Part shown: piece by piece, positions 18,886 to 30,840 of the stretch
Layout of the letters: the number at the start of each line of letters is the position of its first letter
How positions within the stretch are numbered: position 1 is the first letter of the stretch
Assembly (NCBI GenBank): GCA_029168955.1
Contig: JAPDOI010001444.1
Location: forward strand, 1 to 64,000
Direction: 5' to 3'
DNA length: 64,000 nt
Origin: Aplectana chamaeleonis
Lineage: Eukaryota > Nematoda > Chromadorea > Rhabditida > Cosmocercidae
Translations under genes and position numbers: made by a program
The notes under the pieces: model-generated
What the model saw: the letters and a program-made list of their open reading frames with translations, nothing else
The model's database searches: none
Told to the model about the DNA's origin: nothing

Positions 18886-19612
18886 CTGGATAACCCCCAG
18901 TTTAAATGCAGCGTCCGCGCAGAAAACCACATTTGGGTTTTTCTTCTCAATCCAATGTTTGAACAAAGTGAATATATGTAGTTGGCAAAGCTTGAGACCT
19001 CAATGTTGCGTATTCATAACGCTATAGGCTCGTGAAAACTGCTCCGTGGTCGGAAAAGGGGTTTTCCCGGTCGATCATCTAACACGAGGAACAGAAGCGC
19101 CACGACAGGCCGCGGAAATCCAAAATTCTATATTCTTTATTCCGTGAGATCCTCGAGTTCAGACTTGTGTATTGAAACCTTCCTGTTTTTAGAGAACTTT
19201 TGACAGCAGAAAGGCGAAAAGAATTGTGGAACCTAAAAAGTTAAAGGGGCTAAACCAATTTAGCCGTCCAAATTTCCGACATTTGTGCATTGCACAAGAC
19301 ACACTGGACAGACGTGAAAAAAAGGAAGCTGAATGCTTCTATATTTTCGAACAAGCTTTTCTCTTAAACTTGACTGTTTTGGGTGGTCTTTTTGAGATAT
19401 ATCACAACCTGGCCGAATCCAATTTTTTTAAACACGTTAGAAATAGGCTGAAGGGTATCCTTACCTTTTCACGAAGCTTCAAAAATGCTTATAACTTCGT
19501 TCAGAGGTGTCCGTTGCAAAATCCGATGTCAGATTCGGAGACAGCGGAGCAGAATTGACCAGAAAATGTTCGTTATCTCTTAAGTGGTGGTTGGCCATGC
19601 GAGGTTCCCTAG

Positions 19613-20392
19613 TTAGATCAAACCTCAGTTGCTTACAGTCAAAAGTAGACTAAGTGGTTCAAGAAATGCTTTCGCGTCGCCTGTCAACACGCGCTCTGAC
19701 CTCTAAGGGCGGCCATTCAGACAGACTGTGCTTTACATCGAAAATATTAAATTTAGAAGGCTGCATAGTTCCAGGGCTCTAAAACATGGACCGAATTCTC
19801 GGAATCTTATTTGACATGACAGAATACTCGCTCAAGGTACAGATCAATTGTGTGTTAGGCACACTGAAGGAACCTACTTTTCGAATGTTTTCGGCGTGTG
19901 ACGGTATGCCCCTCGTCTCGTAGTCGTGTGTATCTGGTGGATAGATAGGCGAAAAGGCAGGACAGCCATGCATCTGCCATTCGACCGCGGAACCTAGAAA
20001 CTTAGCAAAGCCTTCGGATGTTACATATAAATGAATAAAAGACTTAAGAAGACTACGCATAAAGTTATCTACTGCACATGCACAACTACACAATTTTTCA
20101 GTCTACGCCGCTAGTCACAGGGTCATAATGTGCTACAAACGCTCGAAGAAAGTTAGAGACCATTCGAATGGCGCGTTACATAATAAAAATTGCCGCTCTG
20201 CAGGGAATCCTAAAAGTCAAAATTGAAGCGAGTTAGGATAGGAGAAAGGACTGATGGGGTGGGAGGTCACAGAGTTTCGCTGCAAAATCATCCCAGGAAA
20301 GCATTTGTCGGCATCTGCTGCTGAAAAGATCAAGCGGTTGCTGCTCTGCGGGACAGACGAAGACTAGAGATTTTCTGAAGAATCGGGCGTAG
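19613..20392. other. Unassigned, no gene recognised
   Basis: No repeat or coding signal strong enough to name. A minus-strand frame of 104 codons at 19779-20093 has no recognisable motif. Confidence 0.3.
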
Positions 20393-20452
20393 TTAGGCTC
20401 CCGTCATAGTCGACCGATCAGCCGTAGCCAGCCCGGTTGATACGTATGAAAT
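20393..20452 (+). repeat. MITE terminus related to the 13981 element
   Basis: TTAGGCTCCCGTCATAGTCG, later CCCGGTTGATACGTATGAAA, resembles the left end of the 13981-14486 MITE (GGCCCCGGTCATAGTTGG ... CCCGGTCGATAC). The opposite terminus was not found. Confidence 0.55.
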
Positions 20453-21271
20453 ACATTACTGACTGAGGTAGAAAACTCCCTCCTTGTAGCCGGACTGCGC
20501 CGTCCGCAGTGCGCTCGAATGCGCCCGCCTTAACGATTGGCATACAGCCGAAACACTAGGGACGGGAGGGGACGGCTCAATCCGACGAAGAGGGTCTTGA
20601 AAGCAGGGTCCGCATTGAGAACTATTCCTGGCTCTCTTCATGAAAATGTAGATTTGGTCATCTCAAAAGTCTACACATTGCAGAAAAAATTCGTGAACAA
20701 CCACAAGTTACTGCATGTCGAACTTTCAGGGAGAAAAAAAAACGAAAAGAGGCAGTCCACGAAATCAGCAAGATTGAAATCATCTATTTTGCCGAAAGTT
20801 TTTGAAGGCTCTGTCCGTTCAGTAAATCTTGAATGGGATTAATTTACATAGCTTCAAGTTCTTCCAAAATCACCCGCCGAAAAACTGCGTTGTATTGGAT
20901 TTTTCTGCGCTTTTGACAGAGTTAGACCGTTTTAGGCTACGGGATAATCCAAAAACGCGAGCGCACAGAGGCATCATCATAATTTCAGCTCATGTCCGTT
21001 CCATGAAAGCTAATCACGGGAAATGTTGATCGAATCCACAGCGCAGGAGCACACGAGACGAGCGCGGCGAAAAACTGCTGCGCGCACGTCGTCGTGGGAG
21101 CGCTCAGACCGAGCACAAACCATTTTTCTTGTCAGAGGCCTCACGGTTAACGTGCCTCAAAGACGACGTGCACGCAGCGGTATTCAGACGCGCGCGTGAC
21201 GTGTGCCAATCGAACTGCTTCCGCGTCGTGTATTCGGTCAACATCCCATTTTCCGGCACCTTATCCATTCT
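20453..21271. other. Unassigned, no gene recognised
   Basis: Contains a GC-rich stretch at 21030-21200 with repeated GCGCGC and GACGTGC words. Short frames here have no recognisable features. Confidence 0.3.
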
Positions 21272-21279
21272 TGTTGATC

Positions 21280-21420
21280 AGGGCTGTGCGTAATTACGAA
21301 TTACGATTTACGATTTACGAAATACGGCCGTTTTCGGCGATTTTTTTACGATTTACGATTTACGAAATTTCGACCTAAAATCGTAACGAATCGTAACAAA
21401 TCGTAACAAATCGTGAAAGT
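21280..21420. repeat. Left terminus with TTACGATTTACGA subterminal repeats
   Basis: Directly after the 15-bp terminus come ATTACGAATTACGATTTACG-type units and, from about 21380, repeated AATCGTAAC words. Such clustered short motifs near the end are typical transposase-binding arrays of hAT elements. Confidence 0.7.
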
Positions 21421-22259
21421 GCGACTGGGGAGAACAACTCAGGCAATTCTCGGCCTCGAGACGACTGACAGTTCGGCTCGTTCTCTCAATCTGCGAATCG
21501 ACTTCGGTTCTTATCCGAGCCACTGTTGCTGCTTTCCGGGCCACTGTTGTTGTTGTCCGAGTTCCTGTAGTTCGCCCGAACAGCAACAGCAGAAATTGAG
21601 AGCAAGAGCCAAACTGTCAAGCGGTTCCGATTCTGTTCCATGGGGCTCAGAGCCGAGAATCTTCAGAGAATATAAGGTTGCTGTCTACAACATGGTTAAA
21701 ATTAACTTTTTGCATTTCCAGCATTTGATTGTTCTTTCCAATTTCAACATGCTGTGAAAGTTTTCTCTGGCATTTTCAGACGGGCGCAGTTAACAGCAGA
21801 GAGGTCGGTTATGGCAAAATATAGTTGTTGATAATGAGATTCCCTAACGATCGACTGCTCCGCTTTTTACACCGACCGCCTGTAATTTATTATTGGGTTC
21901 CAACCCTTCTTTGTTCCATAAACGAGCCAAGTCGGTGGAGCGGTGGAAAATATCTTCTTTGTTTTTTTTACCCATCTTGAAAACGGTCCCATTCTCATTC
22001 CAATGATGTCTCTGGAATCGTACAAGACCTTCTGGGAACGGATTTATGATCCCTCAAAATTTGAGCTAGGGAAGCATTGTGGACGAGTTGTCCGGGGCTT
22101 GTAACTTCCGTCTTTTGCAGCCAATGTATGCGAGCTGACCTGAGTAAAGAGATAAGTTGAGAATGAAGGACAGAACAGGGCTTTTGATCGGAAACCATCG
22201 CTCATCTCACGTTCTCGATTGTTCCATTGTTCACGTCGCGGGGCGGAAAGGGCCCGGAC

Positions 22260-22415
22260 ATGCCCAGAGCGGCGGGTTTTGCCCACTTTTCTAAGCCGTT
22301 TTGCGGCTCCTGGGTAGCTTTTTTCCTGTTTCTTCGACGCTGTTCTGCTTCTGAGAGCCATGAGAAGCGTTTGCCTAGGAAAATTCGAGGATGAAGTTTA
22401 TCGTGAACAGTGCCT
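22260..22415. repeat. Half-copy of the AGGCACTGTTCACG palindromic MITE
   Basis: The right end GTTTATCGTGAACAGTGCCT (22396-22415) is identical to the right end of the 30841-31407 element, and CTGTTCTGCTTCTG inside resembles that element's CTGTTCTGCTACTG. It abuts the next MITE through a shared TTAA at 22416-22419. Its left end was not located. Confidence 0.6.
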
Positions 22416-22419
22416 TTAA

Positions 22420-22778
22420 AGGCAGCGTCCACGGTCGTAAACGTGGTTGGGATAACAATGTGGATCGACCCGTATGGCTTACAACATAATGCCTACTCAT
22501 CTTGAAGTGTCAAAAATGGCCCAAAACGCCGCAACATGAGGTTCTTGTTAGGCAATCCACCAATAGTACCGACGGTGAATATGACCCAGCAACCTTGCGT
22601 TGCAGGAAAAGGCTAAATACAGGGGGCGTGAAAATACAGGGCGGGGCCAACTTCTAACTAATGGAGCGGCATTGTGGATCGTTTTTGTCACTTCAAAATG
22701 CGTAGGCGTTGTAATCTAGGCCATACCATTCTATTTCCGTAGTTATCTCAATCACGTTTACCAGCGTGTATGCTGCCT
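22420..22778. mobile_element. 359-bp MITE with AGGCAGC ends at TTAA
   Basis: The left end AGGCAGCGTCCACGGTCGTA and the right end, reverse complement AGGCAGCATACACGCTGGTA, both continue AAACGTG.TTG.GATAAC, giving terminal repeats of about 37 bp. TTAA lies immediately left (22416-22419); TTAA also lies 1-2 bases beyond the right end. There is no coding capacity. Confidence 0.8.
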
Positions 22779-23029
22779 TTTAAACAAGTGTGTATCCTTC
22801 CCTAGACAGATATGGCCTTCAACTCTCGAACACCGCATTTTTTCCTAATACAGTGTTTCCCTCCTTGGCTTTCACCAAACTGTGTTTGATATAGCGATGA
22901 TTCTTTATATTTCCATATTCAAGAGTAGGGCAAAACGTGGCACAGGTTCGGTACTTGGTCAAGCTTAAAATTTTACTGTTCTGTAAAGTTGTTTCTATCC
23001 CACGTACGTTCACTGAAATTTTTTTTCAA

Positions 23030-23177
23030 GTACTGCTCAGAACCGTGTTATTTTCAAACCAAACCTCAAGCCCTACCTTTGATGTGAAAACACCTCATCA
23101 CTAAAGTGTTTCCACATCAAAGGTAGGGCTTGAGGTTTTGTTTGAAGATAACTCGGCACTTTAGTGATGAGGTGTTT
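23030..23177. repeat. Interlocked inverted repeats (pseudoknot-capable)
   Basis: Arm X (about 23054-23087, AACCTCAAGCCCTACCTTTG) pairs with 23111-23145. The loop between them, 23088-23108 (AAACACCTCATCACTAAAGT), is itself an exact reverse complement of 23157-23177. The order is X, L, X', L', so the two stems overlap. Transcription would allow either a hairpin or a pseudoknot. Confidence 0.9.
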
Positions 23178-23179
23178 CT

Positions 23180-23470
23180 ATACTCAGAAGTTTTTCAACA
23201 ACTTAAATACTCGTTGAAACCCCTGAAACAAGTACACGACCAACTTTTTTGGTCGTTTCAAGTTTAACCCCGGCTTTTTCAACTAAAATCCCTGCTAAAA
23301 ACCAGCCATTCAACTTAACACCCACTATAGGTGCGCGTGGACCTGGAAAACAACTTAACACCCTCTTTGAAAGGGAGGTTCAAGTTGTCAATAACGATCC
23401 AACAACTTGTGTCAAGACCAACAACTTAACCGCTACCTTCGAAAGCTGACAACCGAAACAAGTAATCGAC
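23180..23470. repeat. CAACTTAA-rich repeat domain, copy 1
   Basis: Recurrent CAACTTAA, CAACTTGT and CAAGTT words, beginning ATACTCAGAAGTTTTTCAAC. A second copy in opposite orientation lies at 31430-31735. There is no coding capacity. Confidence 0.7.
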
Positions 23471-23984
23471 AACATCTGCTAGCACACGTGGCATATCCAA
23501 TCAATACCATTATCATCTCCACGTTCGTCCTGGCACCCGGCTTTCTCCAGTCAAGTTCTCTTTCTGTCGTTTTCATTTCTTCCGGCCTCATCGGTGTCTT
23601 CCTTGTGTTATCCTCACTGTATTTCCATTATTCAACAGCTCAATAGGATTCAGCAGCGAATCCGGGAAGTTTCCCACTTGCGCTGAGCGCCTCAGTTAAC
23701 CTCTTGGGTAAGAAGTTTGAGCGAGAAAAAATTCAACCTTTACGTACCAAACGTAAAAATAACGTAAAAATCGGGCTGTCAATTCACTTTGGGAGCTAAA
23801 CTAAAGGAATCCCGGATTTAACCAGAGAGAAACTGTCGACGGCACACGATGAAAGACTCCAATGCTTTTTCGCAGCAGCCTTTTTTCGAAAACGTCCACT
23901 TAGTGTTCTACAAACGCGTTCCAATCCGAAATCAGATGCGGCCAAAATTGAAATGTGGCAAGTGGCAGGAAATTTCGCGTTCTG

Positions 23985-24505
23985 AGGCAGCGTCCATACA
24001 ATACCGCTCGTGGGATTTGGTCAGAAAGCGAGCGAGGTCGGGTTTTTGCGTCTTTTTCGTCTTTTTTGTATAACTCGTTTCAAAGTCAACTTTGAGCGAA
24101 ACTAGGGAGATATTCGTGATCCTTGCGTTGAGGGCTACCCAACGGTGCAGCCTTTGTGGTGATTACGTTGAGTACTACAGAAGTTTCGTAATCACCCAGG
24201 TTTGTGATTACGGTACCATGATGGATGGTGCGCTACCGTCTCCGCTTGCGTTTCCCCGTGTCTACCGTATATTGAGAGCTGGTTGATTGCGAAATCTTTA
24301 TGGTTCTCAACGAAATCCTTACAATAGCTACACCATTTGATAGCCCTCCACGCCTGGATTATGAATATCTCCCTAGTTTCGCTCAAATTTGACTTTGAAG
24401 CGAGTTATACAAAAAAGACGAAAAAGACGCGAAAACCCGACCTCGCTCGATTTCTGACCAAATCCTATGAGCGGTATTGTACGTCGCGGGAGCGTGCGAT
24501 TACGC
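23985..24505. repeat. ~520-bp palindromic element
   Basis: The left arm (23992-24180: ATACAATACCGCTCGTGGGA, GAGCGAGGTCGGGTTTTTGC, GAAACTAGGGAGATATTC) is mirrored by 24345-24500, with a centre near 24246. The two look-alike frames beginning MSETREIF on opposite strands (24092 and 24386) are just this symmetry. The outer sequence AGGCAGCGTCCATAC resembles the AGGCAGC MITE family. Confidence 0.85.
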
Positions 24506-25999
24506 AAAATCGATGTTCATCAAGTTCTTGCGCGCTCAAGCCCGCTCGCTCTCGCGCGCTTACGCCAGCTGAACGAAGGAAGCAGCAAATTTCGAGTTTG
24601 CTGCTTAATCGCTAAAGTGGGCGATGTTAAACCTGTTGCAACGTAATTGCCCTTGTACCCCATAACCCTATCATAGAATATACGAACACTGTGAAATTAT
24701 CAGCCGTCGCACCGATTCGAACGTTTGATAACCCGGTCAAGGATTGTCAATCGAATCAAAACGAGGTGGAAGTGTTTGGCAGTGCATAATTGCGGACACG
24801 GACTACTCCAGTGTTGAGGAGCGTCGAGAGGCACACAACAGCGCGAACGCACGCCCTCGCTACGTATGGACGCTGCCTGATCGAATGATGCGCGAAAAAG
24901 TGTTTAGCTACTACGGTATAAGTACCGTAACCCATCGTATTCTCCCAAAAAATCTGAAGATCGTTTTGACCACCCGAGTCCGTATGTAGGAATAGTGCCC
25001 AACTTTTACCTTACTATGAGTGTATCTTTGCTCTTGGAAACAGTAAAAGCTCATTCAGGCTCTTACTCTAACCCCTTGCCAAATCGAGAAATGTTGATTG
25101 ACTTGATTGATTTAGTTAAGGTGATACTCTTCTGAAAAGGGGTTTGATTTAGCCTCTTCTCAAAAAAGTGTACCCCAGGCTTTTCACTTTTGGTTCAACA
25201 TTTTCACCCACCCCCCCCCCCAAATTTGCAAATCTTCGAGAATTTACATCTCAATTGTCCAGCGGGACAGTGCGATAGAGTCATCGTAAAATTTTTGGTT
25301 CACAAAGCGGAAAAGTGGTGAGGGCTTCCGAAAAATCGGGAAAATATAAAGACGGTCTGTAAGTTTTGCGGTCTTTTGGATCATCAAGGGGGTCATAGAT
25401 CGGGGCTGACGCAGGCCTTTGGCTACTCTCCGCCAACGCGTAGCTAGATGCCTCACACGGAAACCAGAGATGCCCAGGGTTCCGGAGGCATCTAGTCTGA
25501 TTTTGACACGAGAATTTACGTAAGTTACGGAAAGTTTAGCCTCAGTTGGTGAAATTTTAGCTACAGCGCCCGCATGTTCTACGTTAATTCTCGCTACAGC
25601 ACCCGCATATTCTCATTGCAGCGCTCGGTCGATCGACCCTCCCACTCTTGATCAGTCTTCCTCGCGGTTCTCCTACCTATCCTGGTCCGCCCCCCGTTCG
25701 GACGAGCTTGTGGCGCCGCACACGTTTCGATGGCGAATTGACAAGCAGCTCTGCCGCGTCCAGCCTGATAGGTTCGCGCAGATTCCGCGATTAGCGAGCG
25801 CTTGCGGAAATCAGCAGGGCCCGTGATTCTCGTTCACGACCTGAACTTTAGAAGCCGTTATTTTAACTTATTCTGGACGTTTCTCTCCACTGTTTCTTCA
25901 CTGTTTGTTACCTCACAGCCAAACAATCCCATTTCTGGGTCAAACTTGAACGCGATATTCATCGCGAATAGTGCCTTTGAACAGTGAATACCCCCATTC
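24506..25999. other. Unassigned, with one MITE-like terminus
   Basis: No gene recognised. A terminus-like segment, TTCATCGCGAATAGTGCCTT at 25958-25977, resembles the AGGCACTGTTCACGATAAAC family in reverse orientation. Between 25500 and 25640 a phrase CTACAGCxCCCGCATxTTCT occurs twice. A C13 run lies at about 25207. Confidence 0.35.
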
Positions 26000-27320
26000 T
26001 GAATGAAAGGACTGTTCGGTTTCTCGGCGGAGCTCAGACACCCCTACGCAGTTCAGATCCCCCTGTAGAGTTCCCCACCCCGCGCCGAACCCCGAGCAGG
26101 GCCTTGTGACCGATCTCGACGGAGCTACGACCCCTGTCTTTTGGTGACCACAATTCTCGAGTTTTCTAATGTCCGAAATTTTCGCTGACCCACTTTATTA
26201 GATGAAAACTTTGTCTAAAATTTTTAAGAAAGACCCTTTCCCATTTTCGTGCATTCCCCTTTTTTGGGTCGAATCTTTTACGACCCCCGTCCACCCTCTT
26301 TACCTCCGGTCATACCCGCGCCGGACCTAGGGTGGCGCGTTGTTGTCTATTTCTCAACGGGTGGTGAGAGGGGGGAGCGGTTAGCAAAAAAATTGAGAAA
26401 AATGGAAAAATTTGGGTGGGGATCGTAAGAATTGCTTCAAAAAAGACAAAATCAGGGCCGGGGATCGAAAAAAAAACGTAATCGTAAATCGTAATAAGTT
26501 TGTCTAAAAATGGAACTTGGAGAAAATCTTTCGATTCGATGTTTTTTTCGAGAGCTCTACTAAGCAGAGGGGTGAGAGGCTCGCAGCTCCGCTGAGGGCC
26601 AGCGCGACCCTCGCAGGAACTGCCTACGGTCTTATTAAACTTGAGCTTTCTGGATTTGTTGGCTATTTTCCAGAGTTCTTGAGTGTTTTCGCAATAAATT
26701 TAGCTTTTTTTATTGAACGGAATATTTCCAAAGCAAACTGAACTTTTTTGTTGTTTTGAATTAGGCTAGTTTTGTTTGTCAACCAAACACAGCAGCTTTG
26801 GGGCTTATTTCAAACCAGATCGAACGATTTTACCTCCTCACTGGGTACTTTTCAGTCTGAATTAAACCATTTAATAAAGTTTGGACATATTGTTCAGCGG
26901 ATCTTGGTGTCCGACCTCAGCAGGGCTACAGCCCCCCCCCCACGGTGCAGCGGGGTTGTGACTGGAGGCAAAGAGGGAGGGTGGAGGGTCGTACAAATGT
27001 CTCCCGTGTGAAAGAAAAATTTGCTGAAATGTGGTTGGAATCATATAATTCCTTAACTAAATTTCCGCACACAAGAAGGTAAAAAGAAGAAGGAGAAGGC
27101 GGGGTTTGTGAAAATTGGCCAAATATTTTTCTTCCGAAAATCTCACCAAAGGGGGTCGTAGCTCCGCTGAGATCGTTCACAACACCCCGCTGGTCACTGC
27201 TCTTTACTTTGAATTGAGCCCTTCATTAAAGTCGAATAAATTAATCAGCGCAGCTTTGTGTCCGACCTTAGCATCACTACGACCACCGGGTCCAGTGCGG
27301 TTGTGAACTTTCGCAACGGG
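26000..27320 (+). repeat. Diverged direct repeats
   Basis: Phrases such as GTCCGACCTCAGCAGGGCTA (26909) and GTCCGACCTTAGCATCACTA (27260), TAGCTCCGCTGAG (27161) and CAGCTCCGCTGAG (26583), and TTAATAAAGTTTGG/CATTAAAGTCGAAT recur at about 350-600-bp spacing. They look like an old tandem or segmental duplication with heavy divergence. The frames here are not convincing genes. Confidence 0.5.
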
Positions 27321-28246
27321 GAACGGTGGGGGTTGTAACAGTTCTGCTCGTAAAAAAATTAACTTGTGGTGGGGACCTTCGGTGAGAACACAATTTCCAG
27401 AATGATTCGTGCATTTTTTATCGTGGGGTCGTCATTCCTCCAAGAACTTTGCCAGTGGGGGGGGGGCTACTGGACCCTGCTTTGCTGACAAACGGACACG
27501 CTCTTCTATGGCTGTTTCACGGTTAATTCGTGTGTGTATTTTTTGCGGATATTTAGCGACTATTTACCCTCAATTACGCGAATATTTCGCGTGAAGTTTG
27601 CGATCGCGGTTTTTCGCTGATACTTGCCGTCCATGGCGCGGCTATCAAGGTTATTTTGCAGATTTTGATGTAATCTCCCCGGCGTCGTCGCAAATTCGTT
27701 ATGGATATTCTATTTCGCGGCTAATTGGCTTCTATTGCGCGGCTACCTCATGGTCTCGGTATGTTTCGCTTTTATCTCGCTGAGGCTTGTCGCCTATTAG
27801 GCGGCTTATCCGCGAACACTGCAGGTAAGCGTTTGGGCGGGGCCTAGTGCTGCAAACCTAGGTTATTCAATCGACCACATTACCGACATCCTAGTCCGTT
27901 GTATGCTACGTTTCCCGAAGGATAATAACAAATATGGTGGTGTTGAAATTATGATTCTCACGCGGCTATGAAAACGCTCGTTTTTTTGAACTACTGATGA
28001 GAAGTAGGTAATCGCGTCACATTCACGAGGTCAGCTGCACCAGGTTTTGTCAGCCCTCTGACAACCCTCTTGTTAGGGTTTCTCTGAGATTCTCTGAATA
28101 CCCTTTTCGCTTATTTCGCTGCATTTATGCGTTCGAATGGTTTATAAAATGCATGTCCCCACGATGTACAACGGCCTGTGATTTTGGTAGGCGCGCTGCG
28201 CAAAGGTATCGATAAACAGCCGCGCAGCTGCACTGCATTGTCTTAG
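27321..28246. other. Unassigned, GCG-rich periodic text
   Basis: At 27540-27790, words such as TATTTCGCGGCTA recur irregularly every 16-20 bases, suggesting a heavily decayed minisatellite. A G10 run is at about 27457. No gene was seen. Confidence 0.3.
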
Positions 28247-28591
28247 GCTTTATTCATACTCTTCAACTCCAGCGTATTACGCGCGGGTGTGACGCGTGAG
28301 TTTGATTTGCCTGACGCCACGCCCGCGCGGCTCGCGCGTGACACGAACAGCGACGGCCGTATCCAAGCATTAATTATTTTCATTATTAATCCATCAGCAG
28401 CTTCATTCGGTTCCATAGTGATTACTTCCAGTACTATACTGTGCTACCATGTCGGTGAACGCGTGTACATAATTTGCTTGTTTGGGGAAGTTAAGGCCCA
28501 ATCTATTCTGCTCCGCCATGCGTCGCCGCTGGAGTATTCACAGTCTCCGCAAGCGCGTCGCGCGCTGACGTAAAGGAGTATGAATAGCGCC
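28247..28591. mobile_element. 345-bp TTAA MITE, GGCxxTATTCATACTC ends
   Basis: The left end GGCTTTATTCATACTC follows TTAG (28243-28246). The right end, reverse complement GGCGCTATTCATACTCC, precedes TTAA (28592-28595). Inside both ends are GCGCG-rich arms. The terminus style (TTAA, GG, C-rich, TCATA) matches the 13842, 13981 and 20393 elements. Confidence 0.7.
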
Positions 28592-28595
28592 TTAA

Positions 28596-30840
28596 TTTCC
28601 TCATCATATCTATTCCCTCTTCCAATTTCGCCCCCTTTTCATGTCTCCCAGTTTTTTTTCGTCTATACACCAAGCAAGCTCGTTTCAATCGTTTCTTTCG
28701 TTTTATATGCGTTCGAATACAATTCGCGTGTTTCTTTGGTTTTTATACAGTTCATTCAGGTGTTAATTTTGGCTGGTGATCCGCTCGAAAGTTGAACCCA
28801 AAGTCGTCACGCCGATCGGATGGATCGAGCGTCTGTGATAATGTGGTGCTTGGATGAACGACAAATGCTCGTCATCGTAAAATGAACCTGTTCAGTTTGA
28901 GGTTTCGGGAGGCTCGCATGACAACTATTGTTGAAGATTGGAAAGAATTAATAGGAGTCATGTGAAAGCAAACCAGAGTTAGCCGGAATACGACCCTGAT
29001 GCTGTATTTGGGCGGAAAAGATGCAGGGAAGGAATGGGCGGAATTACCGAAAATTAACCGGATTTAAATGGTGACATCTCGATGAGATCCATTATCTGCT
29101 CCATCATTCAGCAAGTAAGGTTAACGTCAAACTGGCTCCCCTGTTCCCTACGTCCTCCTATTAAATGCACAACGCTTTACGATTGGAAAACAGCACCCTT
29201 AAATCCAACTCATCATTGTTGCGTGTGAATATTTGCTTTTATAAAGTAGATCAACCGCGACAGTTCGATTAGCCACAAGGCTCCTAGCGAAGTACAAGAC
29301 CTCAGCAGCAACCTGTTCAAGTATACCAAAGAAGATAGCATAAAGACCTTTATAGGATATTACAATCCGCCAGCTCACGACATCATGCTTCCACGCAACG
29401 ATATTGCAAGGGTGCACTCCATGACTCATGAGCCCTGCAAGCCGGCTCGGTATCCCTAGTATTCATTCAGGAGCCAACATGTTTGAGGTCCATACAGTTA
29501 AGCCAATCGACTTGGCTCAACTGTTTTAACACTTGCCCCCTTGCCGAGAAAACGATTTTCTTCAAATCATCAATTCCGCAGCATGTCAAAAAGGCGACGG
29601 GACCTTTCGTCTAGGAAAGCGACGCTGTTCAAGTTTCCTTGTCAGTCGTACGATAAGCGATTTTGGGTCAAAGACTCTCCGTGACAAGAAACGGACGAAT
29701 AACAAGACGGAAATCGAGAGAAGAACAATAATTGATGCCGTCACTCTGCTCCGATATCCTCACTTTGGAACTGACCCTTCATCCGTTCCTTGTAGATTTC
29801 GTGGGCGCGGTCTACAGGAAAGACGGCAGCATAACGCATACATAATCTGGACGCAACGGTATCGCAGGTGATAAAGTATGCTGTTTGAGTGGTTCAAGTC
29901 AATCGATATTCAATATCTGCTTTCCCGGATTTAACTGCCGAAGGCGAATGAACGAAGGGAAATGTTCCGAGGCCTAGGAAGCAGAGGAGAAATCATTGGA
30001 GAGAGGTGTTGCATCTCAGGAAGAGAGCCAGCGTTACCATTATAGTCTTCTCGTGGAATCGACAGCACATTCTTGTTAAACTCAGCAATTTTGGGACTCA
30101 TGGATCGACTAGCCTCTGAATGTCGAGCGAAGACCCTCCGACGACTGGTACTTCTATTCTTTCCGTGTCTCCCACCTTTTATACACAATCTCCCAATTGA
30201 TCCAGGAATTACCCCCTCCCACCCATTTTTTAAAAATCATTCTTCATACTTCCAGGTGTTCTCAACTGGGTATGCCGCACCCTGCACATGAAATTGAGTC
30301 TCAGTTCAAGGATGAGATTGAAACGCCGCTGCAATGTGAGGTTGTGTGCTTCTTCTATGCTCGTAAAACCTAATAATTATCAAATGAACAATTTTGGAGC
30401 GAACGCCTTCGAAGAAGAAGAGATACAAATGTTTGTCTAGCTTGACAAACTTGCTTCTTACCGGGAAGGCCGACTATTGTGCCAGCTTTAAGCTGAAGGT
30501 GCTGACAGCGTTATTATTTTACCCTTAAAATGATGGCTTTAGTCGATCTTGTATGCTCAGAGGGTATTTGTGATCCATTTTAATATTGATAAAATATTCT
30601 CCTGTGATTTTGTATCCTCTCCCGAGTGGTGTGCTCCATACCCGGGCATCGAATGGTTCCGAATCATCCGATAAATGAATTTTCCTCCCGAGTGTCAGTA
30701 AGGGGAAAACTTTCCATAACTCAGGCCTGGGCAGAATGAGTTTATTTATTGGATAATTCTCACCTACTCGATGTCTAGTATAGTGTATTCTTGTTGATAA
30801 GTGCGGAAAAGTAGTTTGATGGAAAAGTTTAACTAGATAA
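28596..30840. other. Unassigned, three small frames of unknown value
   Basis: A minus-strand frame with a true ATG (29429 to 29199) reads MSHGVHPCNIVAWKHDVVSW and on to FFGILEQVAAEVLYFARSLV, 76 residues. A plus-strand frame 29533-29871 (112 codons, basic) meets a possible donor CAG|GTGATAAAG near its end. A minus-strand 85-codon frame lies at 30188-29931. None resembles a family I know, and all sit inside the hAT-bounded segment. Confidence 0.15.

Larger units (their letters stand above)
16468..19612. mobile_element. DNA element with long terminal inverted repeats
   Basis: The left end AACTAGGGAACCTCGCGTG and the right end, reverse complement AACTAGGGAACCTCGCATGG, match. The similarity continues inward for about 120 bp, with gaps (TCGAATCTGACTTCGGATTT on the left against CCGAATCTGACATCGGATTT on the right). 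No target duplication could be read with confidence. No transposase is recognisable inside; much of the interior is the LINE at 16811-18420 and a dispersed repeat. Confidence 0.65.

Noticed and set aside
24092..24386. Two similar small proteins beginning MSETREIF on opposite strands
   Set aside because: They are the two arms of the 23985-24505 palindrome.
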